Shown: positions 27,798 to 36,769 of the stretch, in pieces
Layout of the letters: the number at the start of each line of letters is the position of its first letter
Position numbering within the stretch: the stretch's first letter is position 1
Assembly: GCF_002251385.1 (NCBI RefSeq)
Contig: NZ_NPJJ01000044.1
Location: 1 to 46,563 of the forward strand
Direction: 5' to 3'
Source: Prevotella sp. P5-108
GTDB taxonomy: Bacteria > Bacteroidota > Bacteroidia > Bacteroidales > Bacteroidaceae
Length of the DNA: 46,563 nucleotides
Made by a program: the position numbers and the translations under genes
The notes under the pieces: model-generated
Told to the model about the DNA's origin: nothing
The model's database searches: none
The model's input: only the letters and a program-made list of their open reading frames with translations

Positions 27798-28808
27798 ATG
27801 GAATTTTTAACTAATGACAAACTCGTCATCGTCGGCGCAGCCGGCATGATTGGCTCCAACATGGTGCAGACAGCACTCATGCTCAGACTTACTCCCAACA
27901 TTTGTCTTTACGACGTATTCTCAGCTGAAGGCGTAGCCGAGGAAATGCGTCAGTGCGGATTTGACGATGCCAACATCGTATCTACCACTGACCCCAAGGA
28001 AGCCTTCACTGGCGCTAAGTATATCATCTCTTCAGGTGGCGCACCCCGTAAGGAGGGCATGACACGTGAAGACCTGCTCGTAGGCAACTCTAAGGCTGCC
28101 GAGGAGCTTGGCCAGAACATCAAGAAGTTCTGCCCCGACGCCAAGTTCTGCGTGGTTATCTTCAACCCCGCCGACATCACCGGCCTCGTAACTCTCGTTC
28201 ACTCTGGTCTGAAGCCCAACCAGGTTGCTACACTTGCTGCCCTCGACTCTACTCGTCTCAAGGGTGCGCTGGCCAAGCACTTCGGCGTAAGCCAGGCTGT
28301 CATCGAGAACGCCTACACCTATGGTGGCCACGGCGAGAAGATGGCTGTCTTCGCTTCTCCTACCACTGTCGACGGCGTCAAGCTGCTCGACGTGATTGCT
28401 GGCAAGGCTACTGTCAACGGTAAGGGTCTTACCGCTGAGGAGTGGGCTACCATGCAGAAGGAAGTTACCCAGGGTGGTGCCAAGATTATCGAGCTCCGTC
28501 GCCGCAGCTCATTCCAGAGCCCCTCTTACCTCGCTGTCAAGATGATCGAGGCTGCTATGGGTGGCGAAGAGTTCACTTATCCCGCCGGTACTTATGCCGA
28601 CACAGCCCGTTACAACCACGTGATGATGGCTATGCCTACCCGCATCACCAGCGACGGTGTCTACACCAAGCCAGTTATGGGTACAGCCGACGAGATTGCT
28701 GCTCTCGACGCTTCTTACAACCACCTCGCCGGTATGCGCGACCAGGTGATTGCTCTCGGTGCTCTGCCTCCAGTAGAGAAGTGGTCTGAGATCAACCCCA
28801 ACCTTTAA
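27798..28808 (+). CDS. mdh: Malate dehydrogenase (NAD-dependent)
   Basis: A 336-residue cytoplasmic enzyme interconverting malate and oxaloacetate, part of the reductive branch to succinate in Bacteroidales. The Rossmann motif is KLVIVGAAGMIGSNM near the N-terminus, the substrate-binding arginine region is GGAPRKEGMTREDLL, and the catalytic histidine is H178 in YGGHGEKM. It resembles the Bacteroidota long malate/lactate dehydrogenase type. The frame continues 23 codons upstream, but ATG 27798 gives the family N-terminus (MEFLTNDKLVIVGAAG). Codon choice is more T-ending than in the surrounding genes, consistent with high expression. A terminator follows. Confidence 0.95.
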   Translation: MEFLTNDKLVIVGAAGMIGSNMVQTALMLRLTPNICLYDVFSAEGVAEEMRQCGFDDANIVSTTDPKEAFTGAKYIISSGGAPRKEGMTREDLLVGNSKAAEELGQNIKKFCPDAKFCVVIFNPADITGLVTLVHSGLKPNQVATLAALDSTRLKGALAKHFGVSQAVIENAYTYGGHGEKMAVFASPTTVDGVKLLDVIAGKATVNGKGLTAEEWATMQKEVTQGGAKIIELRRRSSFQSPSYLAVKMIEAAMGGEEFTYPAGTYADTARYNHVMMAMPTRITSDGVYTKPVMGTADEIAALDASYNHLAGMRDQVIALGALPPVEKWSEINPNL

Positions 28809-28833
28809 TACGGTTTTATAGTTATTAATACAT

Positions 28834-28875
28834 GGCTCCAGTCCGGGTTTGTTCCCGAGGCTGGAGCCTTTATTT
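28834..28875 (+). terminator. Rho-independent terminator after mdh
   Basis: GGCTCCAG (28834-28841) pairs with CTGGAGCC (28861-28868), with an inner CGGG/CCCG pairing, then TTTATTTT. Confidence 0.85.
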
Positions 28876-29422
28876 TGCCCCTGCGTGCGGTCGCCACGGT
28901 GGCTGTCTGCCCGAGCGCCCGCCAGAGGCTAATCGGCATCGGCGTGAGCGCTGTGAAGAGTATGGCGATGACCTCCTGTGCCGAGGCTGCGCGCGCTGGT
29001 GGTGTGGAGCGTATCGATAGCTGTTGTGTATCAGGTGTCTGTGGCGGTAGAGAACGCCCTTGCTGGCTCGTATCAATAGTTACGAGCCCTCGTGCCTATT
29101 GATACGAAGGCTCGTTTCGTAAGTCACGAGCCCACGTGCCTGTTGATACGAGCCGGCAGAGGTGGTCAGGGGCACCGCGGCAGCTATTTCGGGAGTAGCG
29201 GTAACAAGTTCCGTATTCGGGGTAGGGCACAGGACGATGATTGTGCGTACCTTTGTCGCTGTCCGACAGGTCGGTGCCAGCGTCTGGCCGATGCCTGTCC
29301 GCGCGAGAGTGGCGGGCGTGGCTCCGCCGCTGAAGGCGGTGCCGCCGGGGTGTCTTCTCTAATATTTATTAAAACCGATGAAGAAACTCCCGACAATCGT
29401 GGCATAAGTGTACGAAAGTTAG
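28876..29422. other. Long intergenic region around dyad array B
   Basis: About 550 nt without a convincing gene. Short GC-rich frames overlap one another in several phases and resemble nothing known. The only structure I see is the four-unit dyad array at 29067-29154. Confidence 0.5.
29067..29154. repeat. Interspersed dyad array, locus B (4 x 22 bp)
   Basis: Units begin at 29067, 29089, 29111 and 29133, 20 bp each with 2-bp spacers. Unit 1 is CTCGTATCAATAGTTACGAG. The dyad CGT-N2-C-N4-G-N2-ACG is kept in every unit. Left flank TTGCTGG and right flank CCGGCAG nearly match locus C, and RGKTGGTCAG-like sequence follows as at locus A. Confidence 0.88.
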
Positions 29423-29430
29423 TATTTTTG
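29423..29430 (+). promoter_or_regulatory. -7 element of the DUF3737-malY operon
   Basis: TATTTTTG is an exact TAnnTTTG match, 22 nt before ATG 29453. Confidence 0.6.
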
Positions 29431-29452
29431 TAGGTAAATAATAATATCCACT

Positions 29453-30301
29453 ATGAATCTGATTAAGGATAAAGAATTTGGCGGCGAGCGTCCGCTGTTT
29501 GGTCTGAGCGACACGCGGCTCGAGCATATCACCATCACCGATGGCGAGTCGGGCATCAAGTTCTGTCGCAATATCGAGTGCGATGACTCCCGCTTCTATG
29601 GCAAATACCCCTGGTGGCACGTCGACGGCAGCCATATCACCAACTGCTATTTCGCGCCCGAGAGCCGCAGTGCCATCTGGTACTCCGACAACATGGTGAT
29701 GGAAGACACGGTCATCGACGCGCCCAAGTTCTTCCGCGAGATGAGCAACCTCACCCTGCGCAACGTCATCCTCACCGATGCCGACGAGACCTTTTGGCGC
29801 GTGCGCGGTCTGAAGCTCTACAATGTCGAGCTCCACGATGGTACCTATCCCTTCATGTTCTCCGAAGACATCTACGTCGACGGCCTGAAGAGCGACTCCA
29901 AGTATGTCTTCCAGTACTGCCACAACGTGGAGATACACCATGCCCGCATTACGACCAAGGACAGTTTCTGGGAATGCGACAATGTGACCGTCTACGACTC
30001 CGAGCTCGACGGCGAGTATCTGGGTTGGCACAGCAGCAATGTGCGTCTGGTGCGCTGCCACATCAGTGGCGAGCAGCCCCTCTGCTACATGGACCACGTG
30101 ACCCTCGAAGACTGTACTTTCGACGCCGCCTGCGACCGTGCCTTTGAAGACAGCTCCCACATCGACGCCCGCATCAGCGGCGCCATCACCGAGGTCAAGA
30201 ACCCCGTGAGCGGACACATCGTCGCCGACCGCATAGACCGCATCACCTACGACGACTATGCCCGTGGCCACGACTGCCGTATAGAAACAACCAAACAATA
30301 A
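29453..30301 (+). CDS. DUF3737 family protein (predicted beta-helix)
   Basis: A 282-residue protein of the DUF3737 family, recognised from the start KEFGGERPLFGL, then KYPWWHVDGSHITNCYF, RSAIWYS and WECDNVTVYDSEL. Repeated short strands with Asn/Asp turns and aromatic rungs suggest a right-handed parallel beta-helix. No signal peptide, so it is probably cytoplasmic. Its function is not established. It lies 7 nt upstream of a MalY/PatB-type aminotransferase, and I believe such pairing is seen elsewhere, which suggests a shared pathway. Confidence 0.88.
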   Translation: MNLIKDKEFGGERPLFGLSDTRLEHITITDGESGIKFCRNIECDDSRFYGKYPWWHVDGSHITNCYFAPESRSAIWYSDNMVMEDTVIDAPKFFREMSNLTLRNVILTDADETFWRVRGLKLYNVELHDGTYPFMFSEDIYVDGLKSDSKYVFQYCHNVEIHHARITTKDSFWECDNVTVYDSELDGEYLGWHSSNVRLVRCHISGEQPLCYMDHVTLEDCTFDAACDRAFEDSSHIDARISGAITEVKNPVSGHIVADRIDRITYDDYARGHDCRIETTKQ

Positions 30302-30308
30302 AGATACA

Positions 30309-31508
30309 ATGGCAACATTTGATTTTGACCATGCCCCCGAGCGTCTCGGTACCCGCTGTGTGAAGTGGGACAGCATAGGCGAGGGCGAGCTGCCCATGTG
30401 GGTGGCCGATATGGACTTCGAGGTGGCTCCCGCCATACGCCAGGCTGTGGAGCGCCGCGCCGCCCATCCCGTCTATGGCTACACCTTCACCGACGACAGC
30501 TACTACGACGCCGTCATCAACTGGTTTGACCGCCGCCACCAGTGGCACATCGACCGTAGCTGGATACTCCACACCCCCGGTGTGGTGGCAGCCATGAGCT
30601 GTGCTATCAAGGCGCTCACCCTGCCCGGTCAGCAGGTGGTTATCCTCACCCCCGTCTACAACTGCTTCTTCTCGTCGATACGCAACTGCGGCTGCGAGGC
30701 TTCAGAGTGTGAGCTCAAGCGCGAGGGCGACAGCTATGTCATCGACTACGACGACCTGGAGCGTCGCTGTGCCGACGAGCGCGCCGCCGTGCTGCTCTTC
30801 TGCAACCCCCACAACCCCGCCGGCCGCGTGTGGCGCCGCGACGAGCTTGAGCGCGTGAGCGACATCTGTCGCCGCCATCATGTGCGCGTCATCGCCGACG
30901 AGATACACTGCGAGCTCGTGATGCCCGGCTATGAGTATACGCCCTTTGCGTCGCTCTCTGACGAGACATCGGCCATCACCGTGACCCTCAACTCGCCCTC
31001 CAAGTCGTTCAACACCGCCGGACTGATGCAGTCCAACGTCATCTGCAGCGACATAGAGATGCGCCGTCGCGTAGACCGCGTCATCAACATCTTCGAGGTG
31101 TGCGAGGTCAACCCCTTCGGTCCCGACGCGCTCGTGGCAGCCTACAACGAGAGCGAGGAGTGGCTCGACGAGCTCAACCGCTACCTCTACGACAACTACC
31201 TGGAGCTGAAGCGCTTCTTTGCCGAGTATATGCCCAAGATAGAAGTGCTCAAGCTCGAAGGCACCTACCTCGTGTGGGTAGATATCTCTGCCCTCGAGTT
31301 TACTTCAGATGAACTCGAAGCCAAACTCCGCGACGAGGGCAAGGTCTATCTCAACAGCGGCACCATGTACGGCCGTCGCGCCGGTCAGGGCTATATGCGT
31401 ATCAACATTGCCTGTCCGCGCAGCCGCATGATAGACGGTCTCACGCGTATGGCCAAGGTGCTCGCGCCCTATATGGAAGACGACTGCGACATGGGGTGCC
31501 CCTCCTGA
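30309..31508 (+). CDS. MalY/PatB-family PLP enzyme (C-S beta-lyase-like aminotransferase)
   Basis: A 399-residue fold-type I pyridoxal-phosphate enzyme of the MalY/PatB group, whose members cleave cystathionine or cysteine C-S bonds. Visible motifs: LPMWVADMDFEVAP at the N-terminus, TPGVVAAMSCAI for the cofactor phosphate, LFCNPHNPAGRVW, ADEIHCELV, and the PLP lysine K232 in NSPSKSFNTAGL. The C-terminal arginine region is YMRINIACPRS. Second gene of the DUF3737 operon. The exact substrate is not determined by sequence. Confidence 0.92.
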   Translation: MATFDFDHAPERLGTRCVKWDSIGEGELPMWVADMDFEVAPAIRQAVERRAAHPVYGYTFTDDSYYDAVINWFDRRHQWHIDRSWILHTPGVVAAMSCAIKALTLPGQQVVILTPVYNCFFSSIRNCGCEASECELKREGDSYVIDYDDLERRCADERAAVLLFCNPHNPAGRVWRRDELERVSDICRRHHVRVIADEIHCELVMPGYEYTPFASLSDETSAITVTLNSPSKSFNTAGLMQSNVICSDIEMRRRVDRVINIFEVCEVNPFGPDALVAAYNESEEWLDELNRYLYDNYLELKRFFAEYMPKIEVLKLEGTYLVWVDISALEFTSDELEAKLRDEGKVYLNSGTMYGRRAGQGYMRINIACPRSRMIDGLTRMAKVLAPYMEDDCDMGCPS

Positions 31509-31533
31509 GCCGCGGCGCACGCCCTCTCTGGGG

Positions 31534-31559
31534 TGCGGCAGTCGTCATAGGCTGCCGCA
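31534..31559 (+). terminator. Hairpin after the malY-like gene
   Basis: TGCGGCAG (31534-31541) pairs perfectly with CTGCCGCA (31552-31559). The tail is AT-rich rather than a T-tract. Confidence 0.45.
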
Positions 31560-31561
31560 AC

Positions 31562-31581
31562 CTATACCTTATTATATATAG
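31562..31581 (-). repeat. Copy of the AT-rich intergenic motif (minus strand)
   Basis: Read on the minus strand CTATATATAATAAGGTATAG, one mismatch in 20 from the copy at 40709-40728. Confidence 0.5.
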
Positions 31582-31607
31582 TACAATAAACAATCTGCAA
31601 CACTATT

Positions 31608-34121
31608 ATGAACATAAGCAAAACTGCTAAGGCGGCAGCGGCAGTGATAGCCGCCCTCATCGCCTTGCCCGCCACCGCCCAGAAGAACGTGGCTTACCAG
31701 GACAGCCATGTACGCATATCGCTCGTCACCGACGGCATGGCACGTATGGAGTACTCGCCCGACGGCCGATTTGAGGACGGACAGTCGCTCATGGCCATCA
31801 ACCGCGACTACCCCGCCGTAGACTATACCACCCGTGACCGTGGCAAGACCGTCGAGATAACCACCCGCTGCATGGTCATCAAGTATACCAAGAGCCAGGG
31901 CCCGCTCGGCGACGGCAACCTGCTCATAACCTCGCCCAAACGCAAGGGAGTCAAGCCCTTTGCCTGGCGCCCCGGGCAGAAAGACACCCTCAATCTCAAG
32001 GGTACCTATCGCACCCTCGACGGATATGACGGCAATATGCGCGGCGACCAGCCCATGCCCATCGAGGACGGTCTGCTCTCGCGCAGCGGATGGACCTTCA
32101 TCGACGACTCGCAGAACTATCTCTTCGACCATAGCGACTGGCAGTGGGTAAGCCACCGCCGCGAGGAAGGCAAAGCCCAGGACTGGTACTTCATGGCCTA
32201 CGGCCACGACTATCGCAAGGCTCTGCGCGACTTTACCGTGGTCTCGGGCAAGATGGCGCTGCCTCCGCGCTATGCCTTCGGTTACTGGTGGTCGCGCTAC
32301 TGGTGCTACACCGACAACGAACTGCGCCAGCTGGTAGACAACTTTGATACCTACAGCATCCCCCTCGATGTGCTGGTGGTCGACATGGACTGGCACTACA
32401 CCGAGAAGGGCAAGGGCGCATGGACAGGCTATACCTGGAACCGCCGCCTCTTCCCCGACCCCAAGGGCTTCCTGCAGTGGGCTGGCTCGAAGCAGCTCAA
32501 CGTGACCCTCAACCTGCATCCCGCCGACGGCATCAAACCCTACGAGGAACAATATCCCGCTATGGCGCGCTGGATGGGCATGAACCCCGACGAGAAGAAG
32601 GACATAGACTGGGCAGCGTCGGATAAACGGTTTATGGAGGGATGGTACAACACCGTGTTGCGCCCTATGGAGCGCGACGGAGTGAGCTTCTGGTGGTTAG
32701 ACTGGCAGCAGGGACTCAACGACAAGGAGTTCCCACGGCTCGGCAACACCTGGTGGATAAACTATACCACCTTCACCGACATGGAGCGCCATCGCCAGGA
32801 GCGCCCGATGCTCTACCACCGCTGGGGCGGGCTGGGTAACCACCGCTACCAGATAGGCTTCTCGGGCGACGCCGTCATCAGCTGGAAATCGCTCGACTTC
32901 CAGCCCTACTTCAACGCCACCGCCTCCAACGTGCTCTATGGCTACTGGAGCCACGACATCGGCGGCCACATGAACGCCAACCGCATAGACCCCGAACTCT
33001 ATATACGCTGGCTCCAGTTTGGTGCGCTGAGTCCCATCCTGCGTACCCACTCGACCAAGAGCTCCGCGCTCGACAAGGAACCGTGGGCCTTTGACCACCA
33101 GCACTTCAGCATCATCCGCAACACCATCCTCGAGCGCTACCGCATGGCTCCCTACATCTACACCATGGCACGCCGTGCCTACGACGAGGGTCTCTCGCTC
33201 TGCCGTCCGCTCTACTATGAGTGGCCCGAGAACGAGGAAGCCTACCAGGAGCGCAACAGCTATATGTTTGGCGACCAAATCCTGGTCAGCCCCATCACCC
33301 AGCCTATGGCAGACGGTGTGTCCCGCCACAAGGTGTGGCTCCCCGGCGGCAACGACTGGTATGAGGTGGCTACGGGCACGCTGCTCAAGGGCGGACAGCG
33401 CGTGGAGCGCAACTTCCACCTCGACGAGTACCCCATGTATGTCAAGGCGGGCGCCGTCATCCCCATGTATGACAAGGTGAAGAACCTGAAATCCAACGAC
33501 GAGCCCATCGTGGTGACCGTCTACCCCGGCGGCAACGGCGAGTTCTCGATGTATGAGGACAACGGCAACGACAAGGCTTATGCCACCGCCTTTGCCCGCA
33601 CCCGCATGACCCAGGAGGTCGAGGGCAACAAGCTCACCGTGAAGATAGGTCGTCGCGAGGGCAGCTATGAGGGCATGCCCGAGGCACGCAAGTACAGTGT
33701 GAAGATAGTGGCACGGGCTGTGCCAGAGCTGGTTGTGGTCAACGGCAAGCCCGCGGCGTTCGACTATGACGGCAACACGCTTACCGCCACCATAGCCATA
33801 GCCGACAGCGACCCCAACATCGAGAAGACAGTAGAGGTGACCTATGCCCCCGACGCCATCGATGTGGCCGACGGACTGATGGGCCAGATGCGCCGTATAG
33901 GGCAGAACAACTACAGGCTGAAGCGCCAGAAGGCCGGCATCGTCTTCGGCGAGGGACTCGGCACGATGGAGTCGACCGGTCGAGCCATCAGTTACTATCC
34001 CGACAGGATGAAAGAACTCGTGGCTGCCTTCCGTGCCAACTATCAGCGGCTGCCCCAGCTGCTCGACGCCAATGGTGTGACTGAGAAACAACGTGAAATC
34101 TATCTTCGCGCCACTTATTAG
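31608..34121 (+). CDS. Exported GH31 alpha-glucosidase-type glycoside hydrolase
   Basis: An 837-residue family 31 enzyme with a signal peptide ending PATA before QKN. An N-terminal beta-sandwich (about 25-225) precedes the TIM barrel (about 230-570) and C-terminal beta-domains. Catalytic residues are D365 in WWLDWQQG (nucleophile) and D421 in FSGDAVISW (acid/base); YWSHDIGGHM and RTHS are also typical. GH31 members cleave alpha-glucosides, alpha-xylosides or related sugars; the specificity here is not decided. No sorting domain for T9SS is visible at the C-terminus. It stands alone, ended by a perfect terminator. Confidence 0.93.
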   Translation: MNISKTAKAAAAVIAALIALPATAQKNVAYQDSHVRISLVTDGMARMEYSPDGRFEDGQSLMAINRDYPAVDYTTRDRGKTVEITTRCMVIKYTKSQGPLGDGNLLITSPKRKGVKPFAWRPGQKDTLNLKGTYRTLDGYDGNMRGDQPMPIEDGLLSRSGWTFIDDSQNYLFDHSDWQWVSHRREEGKAQDWYFMAYGHDYRKALRDFTVVSGKMALPPRYAFGYWWSRYWCYTDNELRQLVDNFDTYSIPLDVLVVDMDWHYTEKGKGAWTGYTWNRRLFPDPKGFLQWAGSKQLNVTLNLHPADGIKPYEEQYPAMARWMGMNPDEKKDIDWAASDKRFMEGWYNTVLRPMERDGVSFWWLDWQQGLNDKEFPRLGNTWWINYTTFTDMERHRQERPMLYHRWGGLGNHRYQIGFSGDAVISWKSLDFQPYFNATASNVLYGYWSHDIGGHMNANRIDPELYIRWLQFGALSPILRTHSTKSSALDKEPWAFDHQHFSIIRNTILERYRMAPYIYTMARRAYDEGLSLCRPLYYEWPENEEAYQERNSYMFGDQILVSPITQPMADGVSRHKVWLPGGNDWYEVATGTLLKGGQRVERNFHLDEYPMYVKAGAVIPMYDKVKNLKSNDEPIVVTVYPGGNGEFSMYEDNGNDKAYATAFARTRMTQEVEGNKLTVKIGRREGSYEGMPEARKYSVKIVARAVPELVVVNGKPAAFDYDGNTLTATIAIADSDPNIEKTVEVTYAPDAIDVADGLMGQMRRIGQNNYRLKRQKAGIVFGEGLGTMESTGRAISYYPDRMKELVAAFRANYQRLPQLLDANGVTEKQREIYLRATY

Positions 34122-34149
34122 GAGTGAGCGTTTGATTTATCATAATTTT

Positions 34150-34181
34150 CAAGGTGGAAACTACAATTTCCACCTTGTTTA
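34150..34181 (+). terminator. Rho-independent terminator after the GH31 gene
   Basis: CAAGGTGGAAA (34150-34160) pairs perfectly with TTTCCACCTTG (34167-34177), then TTTATTT. Confidence 0.85.
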
Positions 34182-34205
34182 TTTAAGTAATAGAGGATAT
34201 TTTCG

Positions 34206-34213
34206 TAATTTTG
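34206..34213 (+). promoter_or_regulatory. -7 element upstream of purH and the mre cluster
   Basis: TAATTTTG is an exact TAnnTTTG match 28 nt before ATG 34242. It probably serves at least purH and possibly the whole run to rodA. Confidence 0.65.
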
Positions 34214-34241
34214 CACGTAGTATCTAAAGCAACAAACAATT

Positions 34242-34835
34242 ATGGCAGAAACAAGACAAATCAAGACAGCCCTCATCTCAGTGTTCCACAAAGACGGCCT
34301 GGATGAACTGTTGAAGAAACTCAATGAAGAAGGTGTGAAATTCTTGTCGACTGGCGGCACTCAGCAGTTCATCGAATCGCTGGGTTACGAGTGTGAGAAG
34401 GTAGAGAACGTGACCTCCTATCCCTCTATCCTCGGTGGCCGTGTGAAGACCCTCCATCCCAAGGTGTTCGGAGGTATACTGGCCCGTCGCGCCAATGAGG
34501 GCGACCAGGCACAGATGAAGGAATATGACATCCCCGCCATAGACCTGGTTGTAGTAGACCTCTATCCCTTTGAGCAGACCGTGGCAAGCGGCGCATCGGA
34601 TGCCGACATCATCGAGAAGATAGACATCGGCGGCATCTCGCTCATCCGTGCCGGAGCCAAGAACTTCAATGACGTGGTCATCGTGCCCAGCAAGGCCGAG
34701 TATAGCGTGCTGCTCGATATCCTCAACAAGAAGGGTGCCCAGACCGACATCGAAGACCGCAAGATGCTGGCAGCCCGCGCCTTCGGCGTAAGCAGCCACT
34801 ACGACACCGCCATCCATGAGTGGTTTGTCAAGTAA
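34242..34835 (+). CDS. purH: Stand-alone IMP cyclohydrolase domain of PurH
   Basis: IMP cyclohydrolase closes FAICAR to IMP, the last step of purine synthesis. The 197-residue protein carries the complete MGS-like domain: LISVFHKDGL, FLSTGGTQQFI, VTSYPSILGGRVKTLHPK, DLVVVDLYPFEQTV, EKIDIGGISLIRAGAKN. It stops at AARAFGVSSHYDTAIHEWF, exactly where bifunctional PurH continues into the AICAR transformylase domain (about 300 more residues). Only 38 nt separate it from mreB, so that domain is not downstream in any frame. A separate transformylase elsewhere is required for a complete pathway. Confidence 0.93.
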   Translation: MAETRQIKTALISVFHKDGLDELLKKLNEEGVKFLSTGGTQQFIESLGYECEKVENVTSYPSILGGRVKTLHPKVFGGILARRANEGDQAQMKEYDIPAIDLVVVDLYPFEQTVASGASDADIIEKIDIGGISLIRAGAKNFNDVVIVPSKAEYSVLLDILNKKGAQTDIEDRKMLAARAFGVSSHYDTAIHEWFVK

Positions 34836-34873
34836 CAACAACGATTATTTATAGCTATAAACGATTTTTATAA

Positions 34874-35896
34874 ATGGGATTTTTTTCATTCATTCAGGAG
34901 ATTGCGATGGACCTGGGAACGGCCAACACCATCATTATCAGTGATGATAAGATTGTGGTGGACGAACCATCGGTAGTCGCTCTCAACCGCATTGACGGCA
35001 AGATGATTGCCGTGGGCCAGAAGGCCAAGATGATGTACGAGAAGACTCACGACAACATCCGTACGGTGCGCCCCCTGCGCGACGGTGTGATTGCCGACTT
35101 CTCTGCCTGTGAGCAGATGATGCGTGGTCTTATCAAGATGGTACACTCTGGCAGCCGCCTCTTCTCGCCCTCACTGCGTATGGTAATCGGTGTGCCTTCG
35201 GGCTCTACCGAGGTTGAACTCCGTGCTGTCCGCGACAGTGCCGAGCATGCCGATGGCCGCGATGTCTATCTTATCTTTGAGCCTATGGCAGCCGCCATCG
35301 GTATCGGTATCGACGTTGAGGCTCCCGAGGGCAACATGATTGTCGACATCGGCGGTGGTAGCACCGAGATTGCCGTTATCTCTCTCGGTGGCATCGTCTC
35401 CAACAACTCTATCCGCGTGGCTGGCGATGACCTTACTTCCGACATTCAGGAGTACATGAGCCGTCAGCACAATGTGAAGGTGTCGGAACGTATGGCAGAG
35501 CGCATCAAGATACATGTGGGCTCGGCATTGACCGACCTGGGCGACGAGGCTCCGGAAGACTATGTGGTACATGGTCCTAACCGCATCACCGCACTGCCTA
35601 TGGAGGTGCCTGTATGCTATCAGGAGATTGCCCACTGTCTCGACAAGACCGTGGCAAAGATTGAGAACGCCGTGCTCTCGGCTCTTGAGAACACTCCCCC
35701 CGAGCTCTATGCCGATATCGTGAAGAACGGTATCTATCTGAGCGGTGGCGGCGCCCTGCTGCGTGGTCTCGACCGTCGTCTTCAGGAGAAAATCAACATT
35801 CCTTTCCATATCGCCGAAGACCCGTTGCACAGTGTGGCACGCGGAGCTGGCATCGCGCTGAAGAATGTTGACAAGTTCTCGTTCCTGATGAGATAG
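34874..35896 (+). CDS. mreB: Rod-shape actin homologue MreB
   Basis: MreB is a bacterial actin that polymerises under the inner membrane and directs lateral wall synthesis. The 340-residue protein shows phosphate-1 MDLGTANTII, the connecting motif RPLRDGVIADF, phosphate-2 MIVDIGGGSTEIAVI and adenosine motif GIYLSGGGALLRGLD. A short hydrophobic N-terminal stretch (MGFFSFIQEI) probably helps membrane binding. Length is normal. It follows purH by 38 nt and leads mreC by 5 nt. Confidence 0.97.
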   Translation: MGFFSFIQEIAMDLGTANTIIISDDKIVVDEPSVVALNRIDGKMIAVGQKAKMMYEKTHDNIRTVRPLRDGVIADFSACEQMMRGLIKMVHSGSRLFSPSLRMVIGVPSGSTEVELRAVRDSAEHADGRDVYLIFEPMAAAIGIGIDVEAPEGNMIVDIGGGSTEIAVISLGGIVSNNSIRVAGDDLTSDIQEYMSRQHNVKVSERMAERIKIHVGSALTDLGDEAPEDYVVHGPNRITALPMEVPVCYQEIAHCLDKTVAKIENAVLSALENTPPELYADIVKNGIYLSGGGALLRGLDRRLQEKINIPFHIAEDPLHSVARGAGIALKNVDKFSFLMR

Positions 35897-35901
35897 TGCC
35901 A

Positions 35902-36768
35902 ATGCGAAACCTGTTAGAGTTTCTCGGCAAGCATAACCATTGGTTTCTCTTCGTCCTATTCGAGATTATCGGACTGGTATGGCTTTTCCGCGGTCACACT
36001 TACCAGGGGAGCGTGTGGTTCTCCTCGGCCAATGTGGTGGCGGGAAAGCTCTATGAATGGGACTCTAAGGTGACGGCTTATTTCTCCCTGGGGGATATCA
36101 ATGAGCAGCTCACTGCCCGCAACGTATATCTGGAGAGCCAGGTCAAGGTGCTCTCCGACCGGCTGGAACAGACTTCGGCCGACAGTACGCTGTTGGCTCA
36201 GGTCAAGGCTCAGTCGCTGGAGGGCTACAGACTCATTCCGGCCAAGGTAATCTCGAACACCATCTCAGAGAAAGACAATCTCATCACCATCGACAAGGGT
36301 GAGGCCGACGGGGTGAAGAAGGATATGGGCGTGGTAAGCGGCCACGGCGTGGTAGGCATCGTCTATCTCGCATCGGCCCACTACGCCGTCATCATCCCCG
36401 TGCTCAACCGCCAGTCAAACATCAGTTGTACCATCAAGGACCGCGGCTACTTCGGCTACCTCCACTGGGATGGCGGCTATACCGATATGGCGTATGTCGA
36501 CGACGTGCCTCGCCACGCCCGTTTCCGCAAGGGCGACTACGTGGTAACCAGCGGTTACTCAGAGGTATTCCCTGCCGGTATCATGGTGGGGCAGGTCAAG
36601 TACGTGTTCAACTCGGCCGACGGACTTTCCTTCCGCTTGAAGGTAAAGCTCGCCACCGACTTTGGCAAGCTGCGCGACGTGTGTGTGGTCGACAACACTG
36701 AGCTTAGTGAGCGCATGCAGCTGCTCAACGCAGCCAAAGACTCCATCTTGCTCAAACAGAAAGATTAA
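35902..36768 (+). CDS. mreC: Rod-shape protein MreC
   Basis: MreC is a periplasmic scaffold anchored by one TM helix that links MreB to the synthases PBP2 and RodA. The 288-residue protein has an N-terminal TM (about 15-30), a coiled coil (about 60-95) and the beta-rich MreC domain (about 105-265) with VVSGHGVVGIVY and GDYVVTSGYSEVFPAGIMVG. The frame begins at a GTG (35896) directly after the mreB stop; ATG 35902 is preferred as it starts the usual MRNLLEFL. Confidence 0.94.
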   Translation: MRNLLEFLGKHNHWFLFVLFEIIGLVWLFRGHTYQGSVWFSSANVVAGKLYEWDSKVTAYFSLGDINEQLTARNVYLESQVKVLSDRLEQTSADSTLLAQVKAQSLEGYRLIPAKVISNTISEKDNLITIDKGEADGVKKDMGVVSGHGVVGIVYLASAHYAVIIPVLNRQSNISCTIKDRGYFGYLHWDGGYTDMAYVDDVPRHARFRKGDYVVTSGYSEVFPAGIMVGQVKYVFNSADGLSFRLKVKLATDFGKLRDVCVVDNTELSERMQLLNAAKDSILLKQKD

Positions 36769-36769
36769 A

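Noticed and set aside
28875..29362. Several short GC-rich ORFs between mdh and the DUF3737 gene
   Set aside because: They overlap in different frames, run through dyad array B, and resemble no protein family.
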